DNA from: Lachnospiraceae bacterium
GTDB taxonomy: Bacteria > Bacillota > Clostridia > Lachnospirales > Lachnospiraceae
Direction: 5' to 3'
NCBI GenBank assembly: GCA_015058015.1
Contig: SVDM01000006.1
Span: 101,113 to 165,112, forward strand
Length of the DNA: 64,000 nt
Position numbers and translations under genes: made by a program. Under the pieces are notes generated by a model. That model was not told where the DNA came from. It worked only from the letters and a program-made list of their open reading frames with translations, and did not search any database. Below, piece by piece: positions 8,746 to 16,449 of this stretch. How positions within the stretch are numbered: position 1 is the first letter of the stretch; each line of letters begins with the position of its first letter.

Positions 8746-11130
8746 CTAAGCCTGTACTTTCAGTGAATTGATATATCTCTGGATGTTAGAAGCATTCACA
8801 TACTTCTGAACATTTCCGTTCTCAATAACAACCAATGTAGGTGCCTGCATAACTGAATACTTCTCACGAAGTTCTTCATTCTCCTCAGCATCGATTACTA
8901 CGTATTTGATATTCTCTTTAGCAAGAATCTCTTTTACAATCTTGCAGTTAGGACAGGTCTTGGTTGTAAATAAGTATCTTACGTCCTCGGAATCCTCAAA
9001 CTTTACATCGTCCTTGGAGATAGTAACAACTCTTGTCTTAACGTCCTTCTTAAAGTCAATACCCTTAAGATCGTAGAGCTTTCTGTTTCTGAATTCCTGA
9101 GCTTTACCATCGTTCCAGTTCTGAACCGGGCGATAGTATCCTGTTATACGGCTATATACTTCAGTCTTCTTGCCGCAAATGGGGCATTCATACTGCTCAC
9201 CTGTGATATATCCGTGCTCTGCGCAAATAGAATATGTAGGTGATAATGTATAGTAAGGTAACTTGTAATTCTCGGCTACAACTCTTACAAGCTTACTTGC
9301 TGCCTCCCAATCAGGAAGCTTCTCGCCAATGAAGGCATGGAATACTGTTCCTGATGTATAAAGTGTCTGCAAATCATCCTGAATATCAAGTGCATCGAAG
9401 ATATCAGCTGTATAATCAACCGGCAGATGAGAGCTGTTGGTGTAGTAAGGAGTATCTCCCTCTTTACCTGCAGTCTTAATATCCGGCCATCTGCTTCTGT
9501 CATGCTTAGCAAGACGATAAGATGTGGACTCAGCCGGTGTAGCTTCGAGATTGTATAAATCTCCGTATTTCTCCTGGTAATCAGAGAGTCTGTTACGCAT
9601 GAAGTTCAATACGTCTTTTGCAAATTCCTGTGTCTCCGGATGACTAAGGTCCATGCCAAGCCACTTGGCATTAAGGCCAACCTCGTTCATACCAACGAGA
9701 CCAATGGTTGAGAAATGGTTATCAAATCCGCCGAGATAATGCTTGGTGTAAGGATATAATCCCTCATCAAGTAATCTGGTAATGATACCACGCTTAATCT
9801 TAAGTGAACGCGCGGAGATATCCATCATTCTGCCGAGTCTCTTATAGAAGTCATCCTTATCTTCAGCAAGATAAGCAATTCTCGGAAGGTTGATTGTAAC
9901 AACTCCGATTGAACCTGTGCTCTCTCCTGCTCCGAAGAAACCGCCTGATTTCTTACGAAGTTCACGAAGGTCGAGACGAAGTCGACAGCACATTGAACGC
10001 ACGTCACTGGGTTCCATATCGCTGTTAATGTAGTTAGAAAAGTACGGTGTACCATATTTGGCTGTCATCTCAAAGAGAAGTCTGTTATTCTCTGTGTCTG
10101 ACCAGTCAAACTCATTGGTGATGGAATATGTAGGTATAGGATACTGGAATCCTCTTCCGTTGGAATCACCCTCAATCATGATCTCAAGGAAGGCCTTGTT
10201 AATCATATCCATCTCTTTCTGACATTCGCTATATGTGAAATCCTGATTCTTGCCGCCAACGATAGCCGGTAAATTAGCCAAATCGTTGGGAACAACCCAA
10301 TCAAGAGTTATATTGGAGAATGGTGCCTGTGTACCCCAACGGCTGGGAGTATTAACACCATATACAAATGACTCTATACACTTCTTAACTTCCTCATAGT
10401 TAAGATTATCCTTCTTAACGAAGGGTGCTAAATATGTATCAAATGAAGAGAAGGCCTGAGCTCCTGCCCACTCGTTCTGCATAATTCCCAGGAAGTTAAC
10501 CATCTGGTTACAAAGAACTGACAGATGCTTAGCCGGTGAGGATGTAATCTTTCCACTGATTCCTCCCAAGCCTTCCTGAATAAGCTGCTTCAGAGACCAG
10601 CCTGCACAATAACCTGTCAACATAGCAAGGTCATGCAGATGGATATCTGCATTTCTGTGTGCTTCTGCAATCTCGTCGTCATATATCTCAGACAGCCAGT
10701 AATTGGCTGTAATAGCTCCTGAATTACTTAAAATCAGTCCCCCAACTGAATAAGTTACTGTAGAGTTCTCTTTAACTCTCCAGTCCTCAATCTTAACATA
10801 TGAATCAACCAATTCCTTGTAGTCAAGGATAGTTGACTTCATATTACGAATCTTCTCTCTTTGTTTACGGTAGAGGATATAAGCCTTCGCTACTTCCGTG
10901 TAGCCGGTCTGCTCCAATACAGTTTCCACGCTGTCCTGTATTGTCTCTACATGAATCTCCCCGTTATCAATTTTTTTCTGGAAATCAGCTGTAACACGCA
11001 GAGATAAGAGATCAATTATCTCATTGGTATACTCATTTCCAGTCGCTTCGAATGCCTGCTCTATGGCTTTGCTGATCTTATTGAGGTTAAAATCAACTTT
11101 TTTGCCGTCACGCTTAACTACTGTAAACAT
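8746..11130 (-). CDS. nrdD: Anaerobic (class III) ribonucleoside-triphosphate reductase with fused C-terminal glutaredoxin-like domain
   Basis: Reduces ribonucleoside triphosphates to dNTPs under anoxia using a glycyl radical installed by the activase NrdG. Residues 1 to about 95 are an ATP-cone (FTVVKRDGKKVDFNLNKI). The catalytic barrel follows, then a zinc-type CPIC cluster and the radical loop RITGYYRPVQNWNDGK, with the radical Gly at about 664. The frame then continues about 115 residues beyond a usual NrdD end into a thioredoxin/glutaredoxin fold: YLFTTKTCPNCKIVKEIL with the CPNC pair at 726-729, and a QAPTLVV cis-Pro segment. Length is 794 residues. The fusion probably supplies the dithiol reductant in cis (inference). 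No nrdG is next to it. Two NrdR boxes and a promoter lie upstream; a terminator follows. Confidence 0.96.
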   Translation of the reverse strand: MFTVVKRDGKKVDFNLNKISKAIEQAFEATGNEYTNEIIDLLSLRVTADFQKKIDNGEIHVETIQDSVETVLEQTGYTEVAKAYILYRKQREKIRNMKSTILDYKELVDSYVKIEDWRVKENSTVTYSVGGLILSNSGAITANYWLSEIYDDEIAEAHRNADIHLHDLAMLTGYCAGWSLKQLIQEGLGGISGKITSSPAKHLSVLCNQMVNFLGIMQNEWAGAQAFSSFDTYLAPFVKKDNLNYEEVKKCIESFVYGVNTPSRWGTQAPFSNITLDWVVPNDLANLPAIVGGKNQDFTYSECQKEMDMINKAFLEIMIEGDSNGRGFQYPIPTYSITNEFDWSDTENNRLLFEMTAKYGTPYFSNYINSDMEPSDVRSMCCRLRLDLRELRKKSGGFFGAGESTGSIGVVTINLPRIAYLAEDKDDFYKRLGRMMDISARSLKIKRGIITRLLDEGLYPYTKHYLGGFDNHFSTIGLVGMNEVGLNAKWLGMDLSHPETQEFAKDVLNFMRNRLSDYQEKYGDLYNLEATPAESTSYRLAKHDRSRWPDIKTAGKEGDTPYYTNSSHLPVDYTADIFDALDIQDDLQTLYTSGTVFHAFIGEKLPDWEAASKLVRVVAENYKLPYYTLSPTYSICAEHGYITGEQYECPICGKKTEVYSRITGYYRPVQNWNDGKAQEFRNRKLYDLKGIDFKKDVKTRVVTISKDDVKFEDSEDVRYLFTTKTCPNCKIVKEILAKENIKYVVIDAEENEELREKYSVMQAPTLVVIENGNVQKYVNASNIQRYINSLKVQA

Positions 11131-11185
11131 TCAATACCGCCCTTTCTTCCTCAAAATATCTTCGTGCCGATATGTCACTGAAATT

Positions 11186-11214
11186 AGTGTAGCAGATATA
11201 CTTGTCCTAGTCAA
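11186..11214 (-). promoter_or_regulatory. Sigma-A promoter of nrdD
   Basis: On the minus strand, TTGACT (11214-11209) and TACACT (11191-11186) are separated by 17 nt, directly downstream of two NrdR boxes and about 55 nt from the ATG. Confidence 0.7.
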
Positions 11215-11220
11215 TAAAAA

Positions 11221-11236
11221 ATACAATATATCTGTA
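11221..11236 (-). promoter_or_regulatory. NrdR box 2 (promoter-proximal)
   Basis: TACAGATATATTGTAT on the minus strand fits the palindromic NrdR consensus (acaCwAtATaTwGtgt). It lies 6 bp upstream of the -35 and exactly 15 bp from the second box, the spacing known for paired NrdR sites. Confidence 0.85.
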
Positions 11237-11251
11237 TTTAATTTTTATAAA

Positions 11252-11267
11252 GCACAATATCTAGTGT
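11252..11267 (-). promoter_or_regulatory. NrdR box 1 (promoter-distal)
   Basis: ACACTAGATATTGTGC on the minus strand is a close NrdR match. Box start-to-start distance is 31 bp, three helical turns, which puts both boxes on one face. NrdR is a zinc-finger/ATP-cone repressor of RNR genes; its gene is not in the window. Confidence 0.88.
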
Positions 11268-11269
11268 AA

Positions 11270-11388
11270 GAATCCACAATGAAGTGAAAACAAAACAGCC
11301 CCCAAAAGTGGCTGTTTTGTACACTTATCCATATATAATCCACAATTTTACCCACAATTACTGTGAATAATCGGGATATTTACTCACA
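11270..11388. promoter_or_regulatory. Cluster of DnaA-box-like 9-mers
   Basis: Between the nrdD control region and the HD-GYP stop there is one exact match to TTATNCACA (TTATTCACA on the minus strand, 11362-11370). Several plus-strand near matches lie close by: GAATCCACA (11270), TTATCCATA (11325), TAATCCACA (11336), TTACCCACA (11348) and TTACTCACA (11380). DnaA is known to bind such clusters and to regulate RNR genes in some bacteria. Function here is inferred from motif density only. Confidence 0.45.
11285..11320 (-). terminator. Terminator of the HD-GYP gene
   Basis: Minus-strand stem AAAACAGCC / GGCTGTTTT followed by GTTTTC, about 85 nt after the stop of the HD-GYP gene and just ahead of the NrdR boxes. 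Confidence 0.8.
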
Positions 11389-11402
11389 ATTTAATGTGAG
11401 AT

Positions 11403-12788
11403 TTACACGTTTCTTTCCTCCAGAAAATCCGTATCTTCATCAGCATTCTCCAGAATCCGGGCCATGGCGTCCACAACATCCGGGTCATAAAGCGTTCCCC
11501 GACCTTCATAAATCTCCGATAGGATTGTCTCTATCGGAAGCCCTGCTCTAAATGTCCTTGAAGCGCTTAACTTCTCACAGGCGTTGGCCACCGCAATTAT
11601 TCGAGCTACCATGGGGATTTCATCTCCCATTACCCCAAAGGGGTATCCCGTTCCGTCATAATTCTCATGATGAGAGAGGATTGCAGCATCCAGATTGTTG
11701 ATGGTGGTTACCCTTTTGATTTTCTCGGACCCCCATCTTGTATGCTTCTTTATTACCTCTTCCTCATCTTCCGACAAGTGTCCGTTCTTAAGAAGTATAA
11801 ACTCAGGAACCTGCATCTTTCCTATATCGTGAAGCAAGGCTGCATAGTAATAATCCCTGCACTCATCTTCACCATATCCCATCTTACGGGCAATCTCATA
11901 AGTGATATTGGCCACTCTTATGGAATGTCCCGGACATCCGCTATAGCCATCAACAGCATCAGCCATGGAAAATAATAATTCCCTTATAGTCTGCCTGTTA
12001 TGAAGCTCCTTTTTGCGAAATTCCGAAGTCTTAAAGTCACTTACAACCACAATCAGCAAGGCTATAATCCATACAATGAAAGCCGCCACCGCAATATTAA
12101 ACTGGGGAAGACTTAATATATCCGCCTTATAATTGTAAGTTATAAGCATGTTATCAAGATTAGTCTCCGCTTTCACTTCGTCGGCATTGTAGTATAGGAT
12201 AAGGCCGATGATGACCGTTGTTGTCTTGTTCTTGGATTTGGTCTCAATATAATCCTCTTCTACGGATTCGCTGGGGTAATATATTATATAATCACCTTTT
12301 TTCAGAGGAATCAGAAGGTCTGAATCGTCCTGAAAATAATCAAGGCTAATCTCCTCCGGCTTAACGGTCCGAAGGTCTAACATCTGCGTCTTATCCATTC
12401 CCACAACATGCTGGTGAATCTCAACAGAGCCGCACCAGGCCGAATTAATATAACAATCGGACCCGATGTCAATCCGAAGAGTCCAGGGATGAACCGCGTA
12501 GGAAGAATCGTTATTTATAGTGATGTCATAGATCTCGCCCGTAAGCTGTCCGTTTTTATCTCCGGGTATATCAATGGAAATATTCTTAGTCCACTTACCC
12601 GAATTGCCTCCTCTGCATTCGGAAGTAACCTTGACATCATCCCTGTTACCGGAACCATTACCCACTTCAGAAGTGTTCTTTCTGGAATTGAAATCGCCTG
12701 TCTGATATACAACTATGGCAAAGGCGATAATAATAGCCAAGAGGGTAATGAAAAACACATACCCGTGAAGCTTAACCTCTCTTTTCAT
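11403..12788 (-). CDS. Membrane-anchored HD-GYP domain protein, probable c-di-GMP phosphodiesterase
   Basis: A 461-residue protein. A transmembrane helix sits at about residues 9-28, an extracytoplasmic sensor-like domain at about 30-225, a second helix (AAFIVWIIALLIVVV) at about 232-250, and a cytoplasmic HD-GYP domain to the end. The metal-binding HD is in ALLHDIGKMQVPEFIL. The downstream HHENYDGTGYP element carries the GYP signature, and ARIIAVANACEKL follows the usual third-helix pattern. HD-GYP enzymes typically hydrolyse cyclic di-GMP, so it may link an outside signal to motility or surface polysaccharide. It ends at a terminator and starts 27 nt downstream of the pyc stop, so it is likely co-transcribed with pyc. 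Confidence 0.9.
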   Translation of the reverse strand: MKREVKLHGYVFFITLLAIIIAFAIVVYQTGDFNSRKNTSEVGNGSGNRDDVKVTSECRGGNSGKWTKNISIDIPGDKNGQLTGEIYDITINNDSSYAVHPWTLRIDIGSDCYINSAWCGSVEIHQHVVGMDKTQMLDLRTVKPEEISLDYFQDDSDLLIPLKKGDYIIYYPSESVEEDYIETKSKNKTTTVIIGLILYYNADEVKAETNLDNMLITYNYKADILSLPQFNIAVAAFIVWIIALLIVVVSDFKTSEFRKKELHNRQTIRELLFSMADAVDGYSGCPGHSIRVANITYEIARKMGYGEDECRDYYYAALLHDIGKMQVPEFILLKNGHLSEDEEEVIKKHTRWGSEKIKRVTTINNLDAAILSHHENYDGTGYPFGVMGDEIPMVARIIAVANACEKLSASRTFRAGLPIETILSEIYEGRGTLYDPDVVDAMARILENADEDTDFLEERNV

Positions 12789-12815
12789 AAAAATCCCCCG
12801 TACTGCCCAAAAAAA

Positions 12816-15800
12816 CTATTTCTCTTCATCAATCTCAAAGGAGATAAGAAGATCGTCCTGACTTACTCTGTCTCCCTCTGCAACGTAAATCTTATCAACC
12901 TTACCTGCAACACGGGATACAACTGTAGTCTCCATCTTCATTGCCTCAACGCTCATAAGCGGCATATTAACCGTAACCTCATCGCCTTCCTTAACGAATA
13001 CCTTGGCAACAGTACCCGGGATGGTAGATCCCAGATGAGCCGGATTCTTCTTGTCGGCTTTAAGCTTTCTGTCAGTCTGTACTTCCTGATTCTTATCAAG
13101 TACCTGAATCTCTCTCATCTGACCGTTTACTTCGAAGAGAAGAGTTCTCATGCCGTCAGGAGTGATGGGTCCTTTGCCCGTGTATTTGATAATAAGGTCT
13201 TTACCCTCAGCCATGTTAAGAACAGTTTCTTCACCCTCACGAAGTCCGTAGAAGTATACATGACTTTCAAGATGTGATACATCATCATACACTTCAAGAT
13301 GCTCACAATACTCCTCATATACCTTCGGATACATGGCATAGCTTACAACCTTCTGTTCCATATCAACATCCGTAGAGTGACTTAAATCAAATTCTGATTT
13401 AAGTTTCTTCTCTAATTCCTTGAAGTCAACAGGTGGCAATAATGATCCGGGACGCACTGTAATAGGCTCCTGTCCCTTAAGAACAATCTCCTGTAACTTC
13501 TTGGGGAATCCTCCATCGGGTTGCCCCATCATACCTTTGAAGTACTCTACAACTGACTCCGGATATGAAAGGTTGGCACCGGCTTCAAGAATATTGTCCT
13601 TGTTTAAGCCGTTCTTGTACATAAAGATTGCAAAATCTCCCACTGCCTTTGAAGAAGGAGTAACCTTAACTATATTACCAAGCAAATCATTGGCCTGCTT
13701 GTATAACTCTTTAATCTCATCAAACTCGTCAGCTGAACCCATGGCTGTAACCTGGGCAAGAAGGTTGGAATACTGACCTCCCGGAATCTCGTATTTGTAG
13801 ATTTCCGCACGAGGTGAATCCATATCTGACTCAAAGTTCTTGTATACCTTACGAACTCTTGCATAGTACTGGCTGAGTTCGTTGAGTTCATCCATATCAA
13901 GACCTGTATCTCTCTTGGTTCCGCGAAGCGCCTCAACAACAGAGTTCATTGAAGGCTGGCTTGTAAGGGAACTCATGGACTCAATGGCAAGGTCTGCAAT
14001 ATCAAGTCCCGCCTCTGCTGCCATAAGAACTGTTGCAACAGAGTTACCTGTTGAATCATGGGTATGAAGATGAATGGGGATGTTAATCTCCTTCTTCAAT
14101 GCAGATACCAGCTCTTTGGCCGCATATGGCTTCAACAATCCCGCCATATCCTTAATTGCAAAAGTGTGGCATCCCAGGCTTTCAAGTTCCTTAGCCTTGG
14201 CGATGTAATAATCCAATGTATATTTTGTCTCATCAGGACTTGTTAAATCACCTGTGTAACATACGGTTCCTTCTACAATCTTGCCGGTCTTTAGCGCTTC
14301 TTCAATGGGCATCTTCATGTTCTCAACCCAGTTAAGGGAATCAAAGATTCTGAACACGTCAACTCCATGCTCACCGGAAAGTCTGATAAACTCTTTTACC
14401 ACGTTATCCGGATAGTTACTGTATCCTACGGCATTGGACGCACGAAGGAGCATCTGAATAAGAGTGTTGGGCATTCTCTCGGAGAGGAGATGTAATCTTC
14501 TCCAGGGTGATTCCTTTAAGAATCTGTAAGCCGTATCATATGTTGCACCACCCCATGCCTCAACAGAGAAGGCATTGGCCATAAATGCGTTGGTTGCTCT
14601 TGCAGCACCTGCCAAATCCTTGGTACGCATACGTGTAGCCATAAGTGACTGGTGAGCATCACGCATTGTAGTATCTGTAACGTATAATTTGTCCTCTTTA
14701 AGAATCTTTTGTGTAAAATCTTTTGCTCCTAATTTAAGGAACTCATCCTTGGCACCGTAAATCTTCTTGGTGGTATCGTACTTCGGTAAAATACGGTTCT
14801 CAAAGGGAGGTTTCGGACCCTTGTTGTCATTTACGATTCTGTTACCGATGAACTCTGCTACCTTGGTGGCTCTGTCACCGATCTTATCAAACTGGAAGAG
14901 ACTCGGTGTCTCCTCTATAAAGGTTGTATGGCACATTCCCTTCTTGAATGTCTCATTCTGAATAAGATTGATGAGGAAAGGAATATTAGTCTTTACTCCA
15001 CGTACACGAAGCTCTTTTAAGGCTCTGGTGGCCTTATCTATAGCCCCGCTGAATGTACGATCGTGAGAGATAAGCTTAACAAGAAGACTGTCATAGTATG
15101 GAAGAATCTCCGCTCCGGTATAAGCATTACCACCGTCAAGACGGATTCCGTTACCTGCTCCTGAACGATATACAGTAATCTTTCCGGTATCCGGAAGGAA
15201 GTTGTTCCTGGGGTCTTCTGTGGTAACACGGGTCTGGATTGCAAATCCGTGCTCATGAATATCCTCCTGTCCCTGGATATTAATCTCAGGTGAACGAAGC
15301 TTATATCCTTCGGCAATAAGAATCTGGTCACGAACGATATCGATGCCTACAAGCTCCTCTGTAACCGTATGCTCAACCTGGATTCTCGGGTTCATCTCTA
15401 TAAAATACGGATTATAATCAGCATCAACCAAGAACTCTAATGTTCCGGCATTCTTGTAGCCTACTGCCTTACAAAGTCTGATGGCACTGTCGAATATAAT
15501 CTGTCTTGTCTTATCGGGGATTGAAAATGCCGGCGCGTACTCAACTACCTTCTGGTGTCTTCTCTGAACTGAGCAGTCACGGTCAAAGAGATGTACAACA
15601 TCACCGTAATTGTCACCCAGAACCTGAACCTCAATATGTTTGGGTCCTTTAAGGTATTTTTCAACGAAGATAAGATCGTCACCAAACGCCTTCTTTGACT
15701 CTTCTCTTGCCTCGTTAAACTCTCTGGGCATATCCTCTTTGCAGTTAACAATACGCATTCCGCGTCCGCCACCGCCGTTACTTGCCTTAAGCATTACGGG

Positions 15801-16283
15801 ATAGCCGATTTCATCCGCAATCTTAAGAACAGAATCAAGATCTTTAAGCGCATAATCCACTCCGGGGATGATGGGTACATTAGCCTCGATGGCAATCTTC
15901 TTGGAAGAAATCTTATCACCCATTGCGTTCATAATCTCTTTTGAAGGTCCGATAAAGACGATTCCGTTGTCCTCACATGCCTTTACAAATTCTGGGTTCT
16001 CGGATAAGAATCCGTATCCCGGGTGAATAGCATCTACCTTCTTGGCCTTGGCGATTTTAATAATAGTGTCAATATCAAGATAAGCATCCAATGGTCCTTT
16101 TTCCGGATTCAATGGATAAGACTCGTCTGCTTTGGCTCTGAAAGCAGCATATCTGTCTTCTTTTGAGTAAATACTCACGGTTGTAATGCCAAGTTCGGTA
16201 CATGCACGAAATACACGAATGGCAATCTCGCCTCTGTTGGCGACCATAACCTTTTTAAACTTCCTAATGTTATCCTGACTCAT
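12816..16283 (-). CDS. pyc: Pyruvate carboxylase
   Basis: Biotin-dependent carboxylation of pyruvate to oxaloacetate (anaplerosis). All domains are in one chain of 1155 residues, the normal length of the single-chain alpha4 enzyme. The biotin carboxylase part (residues about 10-460) has the ATP-grasp segment KASNGGGGRGMRIV and EMNPRIQVEHTVTE. The carboxyltransferase barrel (about 540-800) has TTMRDAHQSLMATRMRT and the metal site HLHTHDSTGN. The C-terminal biotin carrier has SVEAMKMETT with the biotinylated Lys at about 1116. The start is ATG 16283. A strong hairpin lies at the predicted 5' end of the mRNA. The HD-GYP gene follows after 27 nt. Confidence 0.97.
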   Translation of the reverse strand: MSQDNIRKFKKVMVANRGEIAIRVFRACTELGITTVSIYSKEDRYAAFRAKADESYPLNPEKGPLDAYLDIDTIIKIAKAKKVDAIHPGYGFLSENPEFVKACEDNGIVFIGPSKEIMNAMGDKISSKKIAIEANVPIIPGVDYALKDLDSVLKIADEIGYPVMLKASNGGGGRGMRIVNCKEDMPREFNEAREESKKAFGDDLIFVEKYLKGPKHIEVQVLGDNYGDVVHLFDRDCSVQRRHQKVVEYAPAFSIPDKTRQIIFDSAIRLCKAVGYKNAGTLEFLVDADYNPYFIEMNPRIQVEHTVTEELVGIDIVRDQILIAEGYKLRSPEINIQGQEDIHEHGFAIQTRVTTEDPRNNFLPDTGKITVYRSGAGNGIRLDGGNAYTGAEILPYYDSLLVKLISHDRTFSGAIDKATRALKELRVRGVKTNIPFLINLIQNETFKKGMCHTTFIEETPSLFQFDKIGDRATKVAEFIGNRIVNDNKGPKPPFENRILPKYDTTKKIYGAKDEFLKLGAKDFTQKILKEDKLYVTDTTMRDAHQSLMATRMRTKDLAGAARATNAFMANAFSVEAWGGATYDTAYRFLKESPWRRLHLLSERMPNTLIQMLLRASNAVGYSNYPDNVVKEFIRLSGEHGVDVFRIFDSLNWVENMKMPIEEALKTGKIVEGTVCYTGDLTSPDETKYTLDYYIAKAKELESLGCHTFAIKDMAGLLKPYAAKELVSALKKEINIPIHLHTHDSTGNSVATVLMAAEAGLDIADLAIESMSSLTSQPSMNSVVEALRGTKRDTGLDMDELNELSQYYARVRKVYKNFESDMDSPRAEIYKYEIPGGQYSNLLAQVTAMGSADEFDEIKELYKQANDLLGNIVKVTPSSKAVGDFAIFMYKNGLNKDNILEAGANLSYPESVVEYFKGMMGQPDGGFPKKLQEIVLKGQEPITVRPGSLLPPVDFKELEKKLKSEFDLSHSTDVDMEQKVVSYAMYPKVYEEYCEHLEVYDDVSHLESHVYFYGLREGEETVLNMAEGKDLIIKYTGKGPITPDGMRTLLFEVNGQMREIQVLDKNQEVQTDRKLKADKKNPAHLGSTIPGTVAKVFVKEGDEVTVNMPLMSVEAMKMETTVVSRVAGKVDKIYVAEGDRVSQDDLLISFEIDEEK

Positions 16284-16328
16284 TTGTAGTTCTCCTCATA
16301 TTCTTTTAGTTGTGGCTTTCAATTAACA

Positions 16329-16374
16329 TCCGGCCTATCTTCTGAGAAAATCGCCTTTCAGAAGCTCGGCCGGA
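16329..16374 (-). other. Strong hairpin at the predicted 5' end of the pyc transcript
   Basis: The arms TCCGGCC (16329-16335) / GGCCGGA (16368-16374) and CTTCTGA (16339-16345) / TCAGAAG (16358-16364) enclose a 12-nt loop. No T-run follows on either strand, so it is not a usual terminator. It starts 2 nt after the proposed pyc -10, so it would cap the mRNA 5' end. Confidence 0.75.
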
Positions 16375-16375
16375 C

Positions 16376-16405
16376 ATAATAATTGTATTTAAATTTAACT
16401 TACAA
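16376..16405 (-). promoter_or_regulatory. Putative promoter of pyc
   Basis: On the minus strand, TTGTAA (16405-16400), an 18-nt spacer and TATTAT (16381-16376) lie in an AT-rich patch between the L,D-transpeptidase stop and the hairpin. Confidence 0.45.
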
Positions 16406-16449
16406 AGATTCGCCCATAATCTCTGTAAGGTTGGAACCATGTGAATATA

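Noticed and set aside
12408..13277. 289-codon open frame on the plus strand
   Set aside because: It runs antisense across the ends of two well-supported genes (HD-GYP protein and pyc), has no family resemblance and no ribosome site.
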